A stretch of 64,000 nt of DNA from Bacteroidales bacterium (GCA_017651645.1 JAGCCO010000026.1:1-64000); one strand, 5' to 3'. Positions 45,449 through 54,307 are shown, counted from the first letter of the stretch. Notes: generated by a model not told the origin, from the sequence alone. Numbers and translations are program-made.

Positions 45449-46180
45449 TTACTTCATCTTCTCTTCGAGATAGGCGATGTTCTTGCTGATTTCGAAGGCC
45501 TCGTTGCTCGTCGGATAGTCCTTCTTCAAGGTCTTGTAGGTCTCCAGTGCCTTGGCATAGTTGCCCATGATCTCGTAGGTCATGCCCAACTTGACGAGGT
45601 GCATCGGTGAGGAGAAGTCGTTGGCGTTCTTCTTGGCGGCTTTCTCGTAATAGTTCACGGCTTCCTGCTGGTTGCCGAGCTCAAGGTAGCAGTCGCCGAT
45701 GAGACCCAAGGCCAAAGGAGCCAACACTTTGTCGTCGTTGGTGTATTTCTTGAGGTATTCGATGGCGTTGTTGTAGTCGCCTTGCTTCAGGTAGCAGAGA
45801 CCCGCGTAGTAAGCGGCGAGCTTGCCGGCCTTGGTGGAACCATAGTCTTTGACGATGTCAAGGAAACCGATCTTCTCACCATCGCCGTTCAAAGCGGTGG
45901 CATAGTCTTCATTCTCCATGTAGTAAGAGGCGAAGTCAACAGCTTGGGTGGCTTTCTGTTCGAAGTTGATTTCCTGGGGATAGCTCAGGTTCATGGCTTT
46001 CTCGTTGCGTTTCTTGTTGTAGTTAGTGATGCCATAGATGGCGAAGGCCACGACCAACAGGGCAATGAGGATAATCCACAGGGTCTTCTGGTTGTTTTCA
46101 ATCCAAAGTTCGGTCTTACTTAAAGCTTCTTCGACGTTTTCAAGTCTCTCGTCTCCTTGTTTTGTGTTTTGTTTTGCCAT
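45449..46180 (-). CDS. Membrane-anchored TPR protein, YfgM-like
   Basis: The 243-residue protein has a short cytoplasmic N-terminus (MAKQNTKQGDERLENVEEAL), one membrane segment (TLWIILIALLVVAFAIYGI, about 34-52) and a periplasmic TPR region with at least three repeats (YYAGLCYLKQGDYNNAIEYL, LIGDCYLELGNQQEAVNYY, LGMTYEIMGNYAKALETY). The layout resembles YfgM, which links the Sec translocon and periplasmic chaperones; this is a family-level guess. It has its own promoter and terminator. Confidence 0.75.
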   Translation of the reverse strand: MAKQNTKQGDERLENVEEALSKTELWIENNQKTLWIILIALLVVAFAIYGITNYNKKRNEKAMNLSYPQEINFEQKATQAVDFASYYMENEDYATALNGDGEKIGFLDIVKDYGSTKAGKLAAYYAGLCYLKQGDYNNAIEYLKKYTNDDKVLAPLALGLIGDCYLELGNQQEAVNYYEKAAKKNANDFSSPMHLVKLGMTYEIMGNYAKALETYKTLKKDYPTSNEAFEISKNIAYLEEKMK

Positions 46181-46201
46181 AGCGTTTCAAAATTTTGCGT
46201 G

Positions 46202-46209
46202 CAAAAGTA
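46202..46209 (-). promoter_or_regulatory. Promoter -7 box for the YfgM-like gene
   Basis: TACTTTTG on the minus strand lies 21 bases before the ATG at 46180, divergent from the trmH promoter. Confidence 0.6.
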
Positions 46210-46260
46210 CGCTTTTTCGGCATACCCTCAACCAAATTTTTGCATTTTTTTCTTTTTTCG

Positions 46261-46268
46261 TATTTTTG
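46261..46268 (+). promoter_or_regulatory. Promoter -7 box for trmH
   Basis: TATTTTTG lies 117 bases before the trmH ATG, giving a long leader that holds the inverted repeat element at 46281-46373. Confidence 0.55.
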
Positions 46269-46280
46269 CACTCCATAAAA

Positions 46281-46373
46281 GGACTACGAGACGCGGGACT
46301 GTGAGACGCGAGGCACCGATTTCATCCCTTGCCCATCATCCCGCAGTCTCGCTGTCCCGTAGTCCCACAGTCC
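46281..46373. repeat. GGACT-type repeat element in the trmH leader
   Basis: Two tandem 15-base units, GGACTACGAGACGCG (46281-46295) and GGACTGTGAGACGCG (46296-46310), are followed after about 30 bases by complementary copies of the same type (CCCGTAGTCCCACAGTCC, ending 46373). The element can fold into a long imperfect hairpin and looks like an interspersed repeat of Bacteroidota type. Confidence 0.7.
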
Positions 46374-46385
46374 AAATAATAAACC

Positions 46386-47132
46386 ATGAAGAAATCCATT
46401 GTGTATGACGGGAGGGAAGTTCAGAGCCTTGAATTGCAGCAGAATGCCGCCCGCGATGCGGCCATGCTCGCGTTCTTGAGCCAGTTCATCACCGACGAGC
46501 GCAAGCAGCGTTTCGAGGAGGTGTTGGACTACCGCACAAGGCATATCACCGTCGTCTTGGAGGACATCTTCCAGCCGCACAATGCCAGCGCGGTGTTGCG
46601 CACCTGTGATCTGCGTGGCATCCAGGACGTGCATATCGTGGAGAACAACAACCGTTATGATGTCAACCCCGATGTGGTGCTCGGCAGCACGAAGTGGCTC
46701 AATATGTATTATTATGAGGAGGGCGAGTTCAATACGCCTACGGCCTACCAACAACTGCATGAGAAAGGCTACAAGATTGTAGCCACCTGTCCGCACCGCG
46801 ATGACTTCACACCCGACACATTGCCGCTCGACCAGCCCATCGCCTTGGTCTTCGGCACGGAGAAACTCGGCCTCTCGGACTATGCTGTCGAGCATGCTGA
46901 CATGCATGTCCGCATCCCGATGTACGGCTTCACGGAGAGCTACAACATCAGCGTTTCGGCGGCCTTGTTGCTCTATTCGCTGACCAACCGCCTCCATGCC
47001 TCCACCGACATCGACTGGCACCTCACCGAGGAGGAACGCGACGCCCTGCGCCTCGTCTGGACAAGGCGTTCGTTAAGCCGCATTAGGCAGTATGACAGGA
47101 AGTTTCTTCAGCTGCATCCGGAGTTTGAATAA
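46386..47132 (+). CDS. trmH: SPOUT tRNA 2'-O-methyltransferase, TrmH type
   Basis: The 248-residue protein has the knotted SPOUT fold: motif 1 FQPHNASAVLRTCD, motif 2 ALVFGTEKLGLSD and motif 3 RIPMYGFTESYNISVSAALL. These match TrmH, which methylates the ribose of G18 in tRNA. The C-terminal helical extension (about 205-248, RRSLSRIRQYDRKFLQLHP) is also typical of TrmH. The leader of about 110 bases contains a repeat element. Confidence 0.85.
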   Translation: MKKSIVYDGREVQSLELQQNAARDAAMLAFLSQFITDERKQRFEEVLDYRTRHITVVLEDIFQPHNASAVLRTCDLRGIQDVHIVENNNRYDVNPDVVLGSTKWLNMYYYEEGEFNTPTAYQQLHEKGYKIVATCPHRDDFTPDTLPLDQPIALVFGTEKLGLSDYAVEHADMHVRIPMYGFTESYNISVSAALLLYSLTNRLHASTDIDWHLTEEERDALRLVWTRRSLSRIRQYDRKFLQLHPEFE

Positions 47133-47194
47133 TAAGATTTCCCGAATGAAGCGAAAAAGGAATGCTATTGCCGAATTAATCGTGTGTCAAAAAG

Positions 47195-47312
47195 CCGTAC
47201 TTATTATTTTTTCAAATTATTAAGTATCAATACTATATCGTTTTATCAGTTTGCAAAAACCCGTACTTTCGTTCAACCCGTGTGGCAAAAGCTATCAATT
47301 TGTTTAGTTTTG
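47195..47312 (+). promoter_or_regulatory. CCGTACTT direct-repeat promoter region, copy A
   Basis: The 8-mer CCGTACTT occurs at 47195-47202 and 47261-47268 (66 bases apart), each after an A-rich stretch. The -7 box TAGTTTTG lies at 47305-47312, with 36 bases between the second copy and the box; the ATG follows 28 bases further on. The same arrangement with identical spacings occurs on the minus strand at 52535-52418 before the paralogous gene. Confidence 0.75.
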
Positions 47313-47340
47313 CACGTGTATACATTAAAATCCTTACATT

Positions 47341-48906
47341 ATGAAAACAATAGCATTACATCTGATGAAAAGGACACTGCTTTTTCTAGGCATAACGACA
47401 TGGGCAGGCTTGGCTAAAGGTCAAGAGATTGTGACAGATTTCTGGCATGAGAACGGCTATTGGAACACCATGGTCTATACGGTGGAAACATCCGACAAAT
47501 GCTTGATTACAGGAGATCAATTATCATCACCACCATACAAAACAACTGACAATTGTATGATTACAGGAGACAATACGGCTCCAAATTGGATTCATGGCAT
47601 GGTGTTTTACAAGTTTTCTGCCGATGGTGTGGTGAGAGACTCGTTATTCATTAATGATGATGGCATGACTGGCTCCATCCCCCATCTGTTCGAGCGCAAT
47701 CCAGAACATCCTGACCATTTTGTCTATGCCTATTTCGTGCTAACCGATGATACACTCTTTTTCAGGATGAGAGCCATCGACATGTACCTAAACTACATCA
47801 GCGACACCATCCTTCCTATCGACCCTTCTTCAGCACTGCCGCAAATGCCTACTGGCTTATACTCATGCAATTCGTTTGTTGACTCAAACGGTGACATCAT
47901 CGCTTCCTACAGCATCAAAGATGACCCCAACGAGGCGTTCATGACCTATTTTTTGCGAATCGGCTTTGATGGCACGTTGAAAAGCAAAACAGAAGTCCCT
48001 CAAATAAGGTATTTCGACAATTTACATGAACGGCATTCGGGGATGTTCAACGAATCTCCAGTGCAATACTGCTATTGGGGAAGCAACCACGATGCCAATA
48101 GTGGCGACAATCCGCCTATTCGTCTATATGTATTGGACAGCCTTTTCAATGTTGTAGAAGAGAGATGTTTTTATTTCTATCAAGGGAGTCAATGGTATAC
48201 TCATAATTGGAACGATCAGTTCGTGCCCATTGACGACCAGTATTATCTTCAGGTTAACAAATATAGATGGCTGGATCCCCAAACCTATTATACCTTAGAA
48301 TGGATACTATTAGAAAAGCGCAACAGGCAGCATGTAAGGCAAGCAACAGCACTTGTCGGCGACTCAAGCTATTATCATCAGCCTGAAGCCATTAGCACAA
48401 TTGCGGTTGACAGTAATACTATCTACCTTTCTTATATGTCGACCGTTGGAGCAAACAACCACTTGGCTCTACTTCGCTTGGATGGTGACTTGAATATCCA
48501 ATGGGAACGTCATTTCCTGTCCGAAGACACATTTCATTATGGTACCTGTATGAGGGTACTTGATGATGGGAGCGTTGCTGTGGCCTCATTCCCATGCACG
48601 AATAGTTCCAATAGCATTTCGGTGGTGGTCATTAAGGACAATTATGAAGACCTTGAAGAAATGGGCTTCCATGTGCGCCCTTATACCTATTATCCTAACC
48701 CTATGCAAAGCGAACTGCACCTGCATTATTCGCCTGATGTGCAGCCCAAACAAGTTGAGATTTACGATTTACAGGGTCGCTTGGCACTTTCGCAAGACAA
48801 GAGTTTGGAGAACCTGAACGTCCAAGGACTGGCCGCAGGACAGTACCTGATGAAGGTCACGATGGAGGATGGGAAGGTGTATTCGGACAAGGTGGTGAAG
48901 GAATGA
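47341..48906 (+). CDS. T9SS cargo protein with C-terminal sorting domain, paralogue of 50894
   Basis: The 521-residue protein has a signal peptide (HLMKRTLLFLGITTWAGLAKGQ) and a long beta-rich body of unknown fold with aromatic residues and repeated D-x-N/D strings. It ends in a type A T9SS sorting domain from about 435: YPNPMQSELHLHYS, VEIYDLQGRLALSQ, AAGQYLMKV ... KVVKE. T9SS proteins are exported through the outer membrane and often attached to the surface. Its C-terminal region and promoter resemble those of the gene at 50894, which argues for a duplicated pair. The function of the body is not recognised. Confidence 0.8.
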   Translation: MKTIALHLMKRTLLFLGITTWAGLAKGQEIVTDFWHENGYWNTMVYTVETSDKCLITGDQLSSPPYKTTDNCMITGDNTAPNWIHGMVFYKFSADGVVRDSLFINDDGMTGSIPHLFERNPEHPDHFVYAYFVLTDDTLFFRMRAIDMYLNYISDTILPIDPSSALPQMPTGLYSCNSFVDSNGDIIASYSIKDDPNEAFMTYFLRIGFDGTLKSKTEVPQIRYFDNLHERHSGMFNESPVQYCYWGSNHDANSGDNPPIRLYVLDSLFNVVEERCFYFYQGSQWYTHNWNDQFVPIDDQYYLQVNKYRWLDPQTYYTLEWILLEKRNRQHVRQATALVGDSSYYHQPEAISTIAVDSNTIYLSYMSTVGANNHLALLRLDGDLNIQWERHFLSEDTFHYGTCMRVLDDGSVAVASFPCTNSSNSISVVVIKDNYEDLEEMGFHVRPYTYYPNPMQSELHLHYSPDVQPKQVEIYDLQGRLALSQDKSLENLNVQGLAAGQYLMKVTMEDGKVYSDKVVKE

Positions 48907-48908
48907 AT

Positions 48909-50876
48909 CTAATTCTTTATGATTCTTTTTGAGATGGATTTGCCATATTGGGTGGCTTTTATGAAATACACTCCAGATGGCAAAGTGGAGATGTTGAGGC
49001 TGCCGTCATGGAAATTGTTGAGTTCCATTACTTTGATTCCCATAAGGTTGTAGACGCTCAATAGATAGGCATCCTCCAAATCGGTATGGATTTCGACTTG
49101 AGATGAAGCCGGATTGGGACAGATATCAAGTGAGGTGAACAATTTACATTTGGTTTCGGGTATGCCCACGCAAGAATAATCAATTGTAAAGTTGTCGATT
49201 CCGTATAGATATTTTGTGGGGGAAATCTCTTTGACAGGAATCCAGTTCTTCAAGTCTTCTGCAAGGATTCGTACCTGAACAAAAGGCTCGCCGATATAGT
49301 CGTTTAAGGAAAACTCAATATGCTTCCATTGTCCGGAATAGATGGCGTCCAACAGATGCCAATGGACACGGTCGGTCGTGACTTGTATATTGAAACGCCC
49401 CATCGATGTCATCAGGTCGTAGATATAATTAAAACAACTGGCTAATGTGTAAAAGTCAAAACTCAAGGTGGCATTGGGAACATTTGAAGGAATGGAAAAC
49501 CAATCCGTTTCTGCAATGGAAATAAAACCATTGGTGTCTTTATTAAATGATGCTCTCGTCCCCCAATAGTAGTCGTCTTCAGCTTGTTGTATGTGTTGCC
49601 AAAAATCTCCCAAAAGTCTAAGTCCTTGCGATCCTTCGTTGAAGTCATTGTAGAACGGTAGTGATAATGCAGGTGAAACCATCATCTTCTCATGATTGGA
49701 TTCGTTGTTTTCTGTTCCGTCGGACTTTATTGAGACTACATAATAGTCATGCATTTGGCCATCGTTGGCCTCATGATCCTCGAAAGCGGTCTCGGTCAAT
49801 TCGGCAATTAGGACATTGTCCCTAAACAGACGGTAATAACTCGTGTTTTCGGCCTCGTCCCATCTCAAATAAACAGTTGTCGAGTCGCAGGTAGCCGCAA
49901 AATGCTGGGGTGGTAAAATGCCATTCGCCAACTCGGCTGTGGCCGCTATGGTGGCTTTCACAAAGGCTTCCGCGAGTTTGAAGTTGTTTACACCACTTCC
50001 TATGGTATCACAGGGCTTGTGATAGCATGGGTGTTGAGAAAGATATTCAACATCGGCAAGACAAATGGCAGGGTATTCATAGGTGCAGAATCTTATGTGG
50101 TCGCTTTTGCCTTCTTCACCGCTTGTCAACCAAAGTGTCGGTGTTTCGGGAAGATACAGATTGGCCACAGATGTATAGTATTCATAAAGATTCCTTGAGA
50201 GATGATAGCACGAGGTGTACATTTTCACAGTGTCAAGCTCTGGCGGATACCAGCCAATCATGTCGAGATTGAAAACGCCGAGGATATTCATATCCTGACG
50301 AGCACACTCTTTGGCGTATCCCATACTGCCGAACAGCCCATTCTCTTCGGCGTTGAAATTAATATAAATGATGGAGCGTTCAAATGAATATTGACTTAAG
50401 ATGCGTGCTGCCTCCAGTACGCCAGCGGTTCCCGAGGCGTTGTCATCGGCCCCAGGACCACTGTTATGGTCGTAATGCGAGGAAACGATGATGTATTCAT
50501 CGGGGTACACCGTGCCGCGTTGAATGGCAACGACATTGCCGGCATCAAGCGTGTCGTTAATTTTATCAATAAAGTAGTGTATCGAAGGTTCCAAACCGAG
50601 TTGCTCATATTGTTCAATCAACCAGTTCTGAGTGAGTAAAGCTTCTGGTGAATAAGCTTCTCTTAGGAATTGTTGCATCCAAGCGATGCTGTTGTAAATG
50701 TTTATAGTATCTACTTGGTTTAGTATGGCTTGGATTTCAGGGTTGATTTCGGTGACCTTTGGATAGGTCTGAGTTCGATTGCCTTGATGATCGATGGGTT
50801 CCCATATAAATTGAGCTTTCATCGTTGTAACTGCAATCAAGAAGAATGCAAAAAGGAAGGCCTTTTTCATATTCAT
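48909..50876 (-). CDS. Secreted M28 zinc aminopeptidase with T9SS sorting domain
   Basis: The protein is about 655 residues. A signal peptide (MKKAFLFAFFLIAVTTMKAQ) is followed by an M28 peptidase domain (about 75-330) with zinc-binding motifs SSHYDHN, GADDNASGTAG, FNAEENGLFGS, NLDMIGWYP and a late His in QHPCYHKPCDT. An FnIII-like segment and a lectin-like beta domain follow, then a C-terminal sorting domain (IYDLMGIKVMEL... SGVYFIKATQYGKSISKRIIKN is split here as SGVYFIKA and SISKRIIKN). The start is ATG 50876 or 50870; the TTG at 50891 is less likely. The upstream T9SS gene stops less than 20 bases away, so they form an operon. Confidence 0.88.
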   Translation of the reverse strand: MNMKKAFLFAFFLIAVTTMKAQFIWEPIDHQGNRTQTYPKVTEINPEIQAILNQVDTINIYNSIAWMQQFLREAYSPEALLTQNWLIEQYEQLGLEPSIHYFIDKINDTLDAGNVVAIQRGTVYPDEYIIVSSHYDHNSGPGADDNASGTAGVLEAARILSQYSFERSIIYINFNAEENGLFGSMGYAKECARQDMNILGVFNLDMIGWYPPELDTVKMYTSCYHLSRNLYEYYTSVANLYLPETPTLWLTSGEEGKSDHIRFCTYEYPAICLADVEYLSQHPCYHKPCDTIGSGVNNFKLAEAFVKATIAATAELANGILPPQHFAATCDSTTVYLRWDEAENTSYYRLFRDNVLIAELTETAFEDHEANDGQMHDYYVVSIKSDGTENNESNHEKMMVSPALSLPFYNDFNEGSQGLRLLGDFWQHIQQAEDDYYWGTRASFNKDTNGFISIAETDWFSIPSNVPNATLSFDFYTLASCFNYIYDLMTSMGRFNIQVTTDRVHWHLLDAIYSGQWKHIEFSLNDYIGEPFVQVRILAEDLKNWIPVKEISPTKYLYGIDNFTIDYSCVGIPETKCKLFTSLDICPNPASSQVEIHTDLEDAYLLSVYNLMGIKVMELNNFHDGSLNISTLPSGVYFIKATQYGKSISKRIIKN

Positions 50877-50893
50877 ATAGTTTTGGAACAAGA

Positions 50894-52390
50894 TTATTCT
50901 TTCACAATCTTATCAGTGAATACTTTGCCATTTTCCAAGGTGACCTTCATCAGGTATTGTCCTGCAGTGAGTCCTTGTAAGTCCATGCTTTCCAGGTCTT
51001 TGCGTTGTGTGAGTATAAGGCGCCCTTGTAGGTCGTAGAGCTCGATTTGCACGGGCTTCACGTCGGGTGAGTAATGCAGGTAGAGCTGGTCTTGTGCGGG
51101 GTTGGGGTAGAACAGGTAGGGGCGGATGAAGGTTTCGGTTTCGGATATTCCTGTGCCCTCCGCGCTGAGAGTAAGGACAAATACACCAGACCAATCCCAA
51201 TTATTGTACCACCCTCCAATGGACAATCCACCATTTTCCAATGCTTGCATGGATTCTGTAGTAACACGAGGCCGGTAACCATATCCGTTTTGTGTTGAAC
51301 TATGGCAACACCGTTGCCAAATGACATTCAACCCCATGTCCATCTTTATTACTGTAATTCCATCGCAGAAATATGCCAAATACAAATAATCATCGCTTGA
51401 TCTCCGAATGCCTATTATATAGTCAACCGAGTAATTTGTAGGATCGTGTCGAAAATAAACTGTCTTATAGTTTTCATGTGTCACCTTGTTTCGTTTGGTG
51501 ACTTGCACTCCTCTTTCATGAGCTCCACGATTATAACCTGTCATGATAATGTATGTACTATCATCAAGGCTTTCAAAATGGTCACCATCTAGACCTGAAA
51601 ATAACACATTGTTGAATTCTGGAAGCTCCCCATATTGTATTATATTTTCTATGCTAAACAAAGAATCAAGAACACAATAACGGTAATAGGCCAAGCTAGC
51701 GCCACTTCCAGGAACAGGAATAAGCTGTCTCCCGTTTACTACATACTCTTTTGGGGACTTGTTAAAGAGCTTTATTTTTCCAAAATACTGATTGATGGGG
51801 CAGAGAGAATCAGCAATCACCTGACGGTGCTTCAAACTACCGTCGAGGCCGAAACGCGACAAGACAAATATACTATCAGGTCCAATAACAGGATAATAAA
51901 GAATGATGTCGCTATCATCTAAATAATAGTACTCATACCCTAAGGAAACAGAATCTTCCAAAGGTACGTTAATTTCATTGGCCACATCAAAATCCAGTTC
52001 TTCATCGAAATGACAGATACTTAGATAGTATTTTGACAAGATTTGGTCCAGTTTTATGGCGGCGAAGAGGTAGCCTTCTCCGTCAGGGTCGGGTTCCAAA
52101 AGCGCCTTCCATGGAAGAGAACTGTCTTCAATCATTGCGGTATCAACTACTTGCATATCGTCGCTTGACACTTTGAGAAAACACCATCCATGAACGTCTT
52201 GGAACACCCCATTATCAGTATTCAACAATGCAATGCCGGCTAAGACATTTCCATTACGCATCAGTGTCATGTTTTCAAGATAATGCGCGTAAGGTCCTGC
52301 GCTAAAATAGGGTAATACATCATAATCCGTTTGGCCTATGGCCAAATTTGTTGCCATTAGTATGGCGAGAATAAGTGTAACTTTTTTCAT
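50894..52390 (-). CDS. T9SS cargo protein with C-terminal sorting domain, paralogue of 47341
   Basis: The 498-residue protein has a signal peptide (MKKVTLILAILMATNLAIGQ), a beta-rich body with no domain I recognise, and a type A sorting domain from about 415: YPNPAQDQLYLHYS, IELYDLQGRLILTQ, TAGQYLMKV and a KIVKE end. These strings and the sequence before them closely match the gene at 47341. It is the first gene of an operon with the M28 peptidase and shares the CCGTACTT promoter layout with its paralogue. Confidence 0.8.
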   Translation of the reverse strand: MKKVTLILAILMATNLAIGQTDYDVLPYFSAGPYAHYLENMTLMRNGNVLAGIALLNTDNGVFQDVHGWCFLKVSSDDMQVVDTAMIEDSSLPWKALLEPDPDGEGYLFAAIKLDQILSKYYLSICHFDEELDFDVANEINVPLEDSVSLGYEYYYLDDSDIILYYPVIGPDSIFVLSRFGLDGSLKHRQVIADSLCPINQYFGKIKLFNKSPKEYVVNGRQLIPVPGSGASLAYYRYCVLDSLFSIENIIQYGELPEFNNVLFSGLDGDHFESLDDSTYIIMTGYNRGAHERGVQVTKRNKVTHENYKTVYFRHDPTNYSVDYIIGIRRSSDDYLYLAYFCDGITVIKMDMGLNVIWQRCCHSSTQNGYGYRPRVTTESMQALENGGLSIGGWYNNWDWSGVFVLTLSAEGTGISETETFIRPYLFYPNPAQDQLYLHYSPDVKPVQIELYDLQGRLILTQRKDLESMDLQGLTAGQYLMKVTLENGKVFTDKIVKE

Positions 52391-52417
52391 AGGAAAATTT
52401 GATTAAAGTCAATACAA

Positions 52418-52535
52418 CAAAAGTATATCAAAAAGCCGCATTTTTTACTGGCAAATAGCGAAAGTACGGTTTTTTTCTGGCTTAATAAATCATATTCTTC
52501 TGATATACAATGTATTGAAAAATCATGAAGTACGG
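52418..52535 (-). promoter_or_regulatory. CCGTACTT direct-repeat promoter region, copy B
   Basis: Reading the minus strand, CCGTACTT occurs at 52535-52528 and 52469-52462, again exactly 66 bases apart, and the -7 box TACTTTTG lies at 52425-52418 with 36 bases between. The ATG at 52390 follows 27 bases on. The outer copy is eight bases from the stop of the LuxR-type regulator gene. Confidence 0.75.
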
Positions 52536-52542
52536 GTTTTCC

Positions 52543-54210
52543 TTATTTAATCAAGTCGGAAAGGGGCTCGTGATGGGCTTTTTTCTTGATGTTGGTGCGG
52601 TATTTTTCCACCGTGTTGAGGCTCAAATTCAGGATTTCGGCTTCCTCTTTTGTCCTGAAACCGAGGAAGGACAAGATGACGATATTGCGTTCGGATTCGG
52701 TCAGGTCGGGGTAGGTAGTCTTTATTCTCTCTGTCGCCGAGGGATAAGAGGCTGCAAATTCGGCCATGATTCGGGCCAACCTATCATCCTTCCCCGTTTT
52801 GTAAATTGCCATCACACGCTGTTGAAGTGCCTGCAACGATTGTTGCGAAGCCGCCTCAAACTCAGATTCCAGTTTCCGATAGGCTTCAGCCTGCTTCAGT
52901 GACTCGATTTCCTTGTTCTTGCGGTAGCGGTTAGTGATCCAAAGCACCAGCACAAGCGCAATTAAAGCCAATGCCAACAACAAATACAGCCGATAACGCT
53001 TTATCTGCTGCTCGTTCTGCAGCTGCATCATTTCCAGCTTTTTGTCATACTCGTTTTTCACTTGTTCCACGGCTTTCGGCTGGTTCTCCAAAGCACTCTT
53101 CGTCTCGAAATAACGGTCGGCATAATAAAAAGCCTTTTCCTTGTTCCCTAAAGCCTCATATGACTTGTAAATACGGTAGAGATTATCCGCATTTATATGA
53201 TTTGGAACTACTTTAAGTTGTATTTGTTCAAGGAACTCCAACCTTTTTTCAGAATATAGAATACACGAGTCGTATTGCTCAAGGTGAAAATAAAGCCTGC
53301 CGAGTTCGTCATAAAGTCCGTCTTTATACTTGAACAAGGGCTCTTCATATAGATCCAGACCTTGATAACACTCCGAGATGGCTTTCTGTAGCAGCTGTCG
53401 TCCCTCTTCTTCGTTTTCATAGCCCTTGTTTTCGAACTGATACCTATAAAGCATCGACATGGAATAATGGTAATAGGCAATGTTTTCAGTTAGTTCCAGT
53501 TTTTGGGCTGCTTCCAAACCTTGTTCAAAACTCAAACGGCAACTGTCGTATTCCTTGAGACTCAAATAGGCGTTGCCTAACATGAAGGATGAGCCAAATC
53601 TTTCATTATATTGTTGCTTTTCAGCAAAATGCAAATCAACTGGTTTGAGAAAACGAAGCCCTTCCTTGTAATAGTCGTTATCCAGATAGCACATGCCGAG
53701 CCGCATTTGTATTTTGTATTTGTAGTCATCAATCAGTTCCTGAACCGTTTCGTATTTGTTCGAATTAAGAAGAAAACGCTTGTCCACTTGATTGCACTGC
53801 TCTATGCTTTGATAGGCTTTCAACAGCCAATCCAATTTAATCTGTTCGCCTTTGCCTTCCTTAAAAGCGATGCGCGAAAGTGCTTCGCAGGTTTGCGTCT
53901 CAAACCACTTGTCCTTGCTACCAATGAAATAGTTTTCAGCCACTCGCATCAGAGAATCGGTAATGCTGTCGTAAAGGAAAAAGCGGTCACGTATTTTGAC
54001 TTTCAACAGACAAAAATGTGCCTGTTCCTTCTCTGAGAGCACCTCGGTGTTCAATGTGTCAAGGATTTTGAGGGCACTGTCGGGCTTAAGAAGATAATAC
54101 TCTTCCATTTGATAGAGAACATCCTCCTGAAACGGCGGTATGGCAGATTGTTTGGCACAAGCGGCAATGGCCAACAAGAAACCAAGAATAATAATATGTA
54201 TTCCTTTCAT
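52543..54210 (-). CDS. Membrane-anchored TPR/LuxR-type regulator
   Basis: The 555-residue protein starts with a lipoprotein-like signal (ILGFLLAIAACAKQS, lipobox Cys). Residues of about 30-380 are TPR-like helical repeats (MLGNAYLSLKEYDSCRLSF, NLYRIYKSYEALGNKEKAFYY). A membrane segment lies at about 405-425 (YLLLALALIALVLVLWI), followed by a coiled-coil stretch and a C-terminal helix-turn-helix of LuxR/GerE type (LTESERNIVILSFLGFRTKEEAEILNLSLNTVEKYRTNIKKK). This is the known Bacteroidota arrangement of periplasmic TPR sensor plus cytoplasmic DNA-binding domain. It probably regulates nearby genes; the T9SS operon starts 150 bases downstream. The signal it senses is unknown. Confidence 0.82.
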   Translation of the reverse strand: MKGIHIIILGFLLAIAACAKQSAIPPFQEDVLYQMEEYYLLKPDSALKILDTLNTEVLSEKEQAHFCLLKVKIRDRFFLYDSITDSLMRVAENYFIGSKDKWFETQTCEALSRIAFKEGKGEQIKLDWLLKAYQSIEQCNQVDKRFLLNSNKYETVQELIDDYKYKIQMRLGMCYLDNDYYKEGLRFLKPVDLHFAEKQQYNERFGSSFMLGNAYLSLKEYDSCRLSFEQGLEAAQKLELTENIAYYHYSMSMLYRYQFENKGYENEEEGRQLLQKAISECYQGLDLYEEPLFKYKDGLYDELGRLYFHLEQYDSCILYSEKRLEFLEQIQLKVVPNHINADNLYRIYKSYEALGNKEKAFYYADRYFETKSALENQPKAVEQVKNEYDKKLEMMQLQNEQQIKRYRLYLLLALALIALVLVLWITNRYRKNKEIESLKQAEAYRKLESEFEAASQQSLQALQQRVMAIYKTGKDDRLARIMAEFAASYPSATERIKTTYPDLTESERNIVILSFLGFRTKEEAEILNLSLNTVEKYRTNIKKKAHHEPLSDLIK

Positions 54211-54215
54211 GCCTG

Positions 54216-54223
54216 CAAAATTA
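54216..54223 (-). promoter_or_regulatory. Promoter -7 box for the TPR/LuxR regulator
   Basis: TAATTTTG on the minus strand ends five bases before the ATG at 54210, so the transcript would have almost no leader. Confidence 0.5.
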
Positions 54224-54252
54224 GGAAATTATTTCAATCTTCGTTTGTATAA

Positions 54253-54285
54253 ATATAAAAAGGAGGCACCGCTCGGTGCCTCCTT
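54253..54285 (-). terminator. Terminator after the large T9SS cargo gene
   Basis: The arms AAGGAGGCACC and GGTGCCTCCTT (54260-54285) form an 11-base stem with loop GAGC on the minus strand, followed by TTTTATATTT. It ends the gene at 54308. Confidence 0.85.
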
Positions 54286-54307
54286 GACATGCCGGAAAAT
54301 ACCGTGC

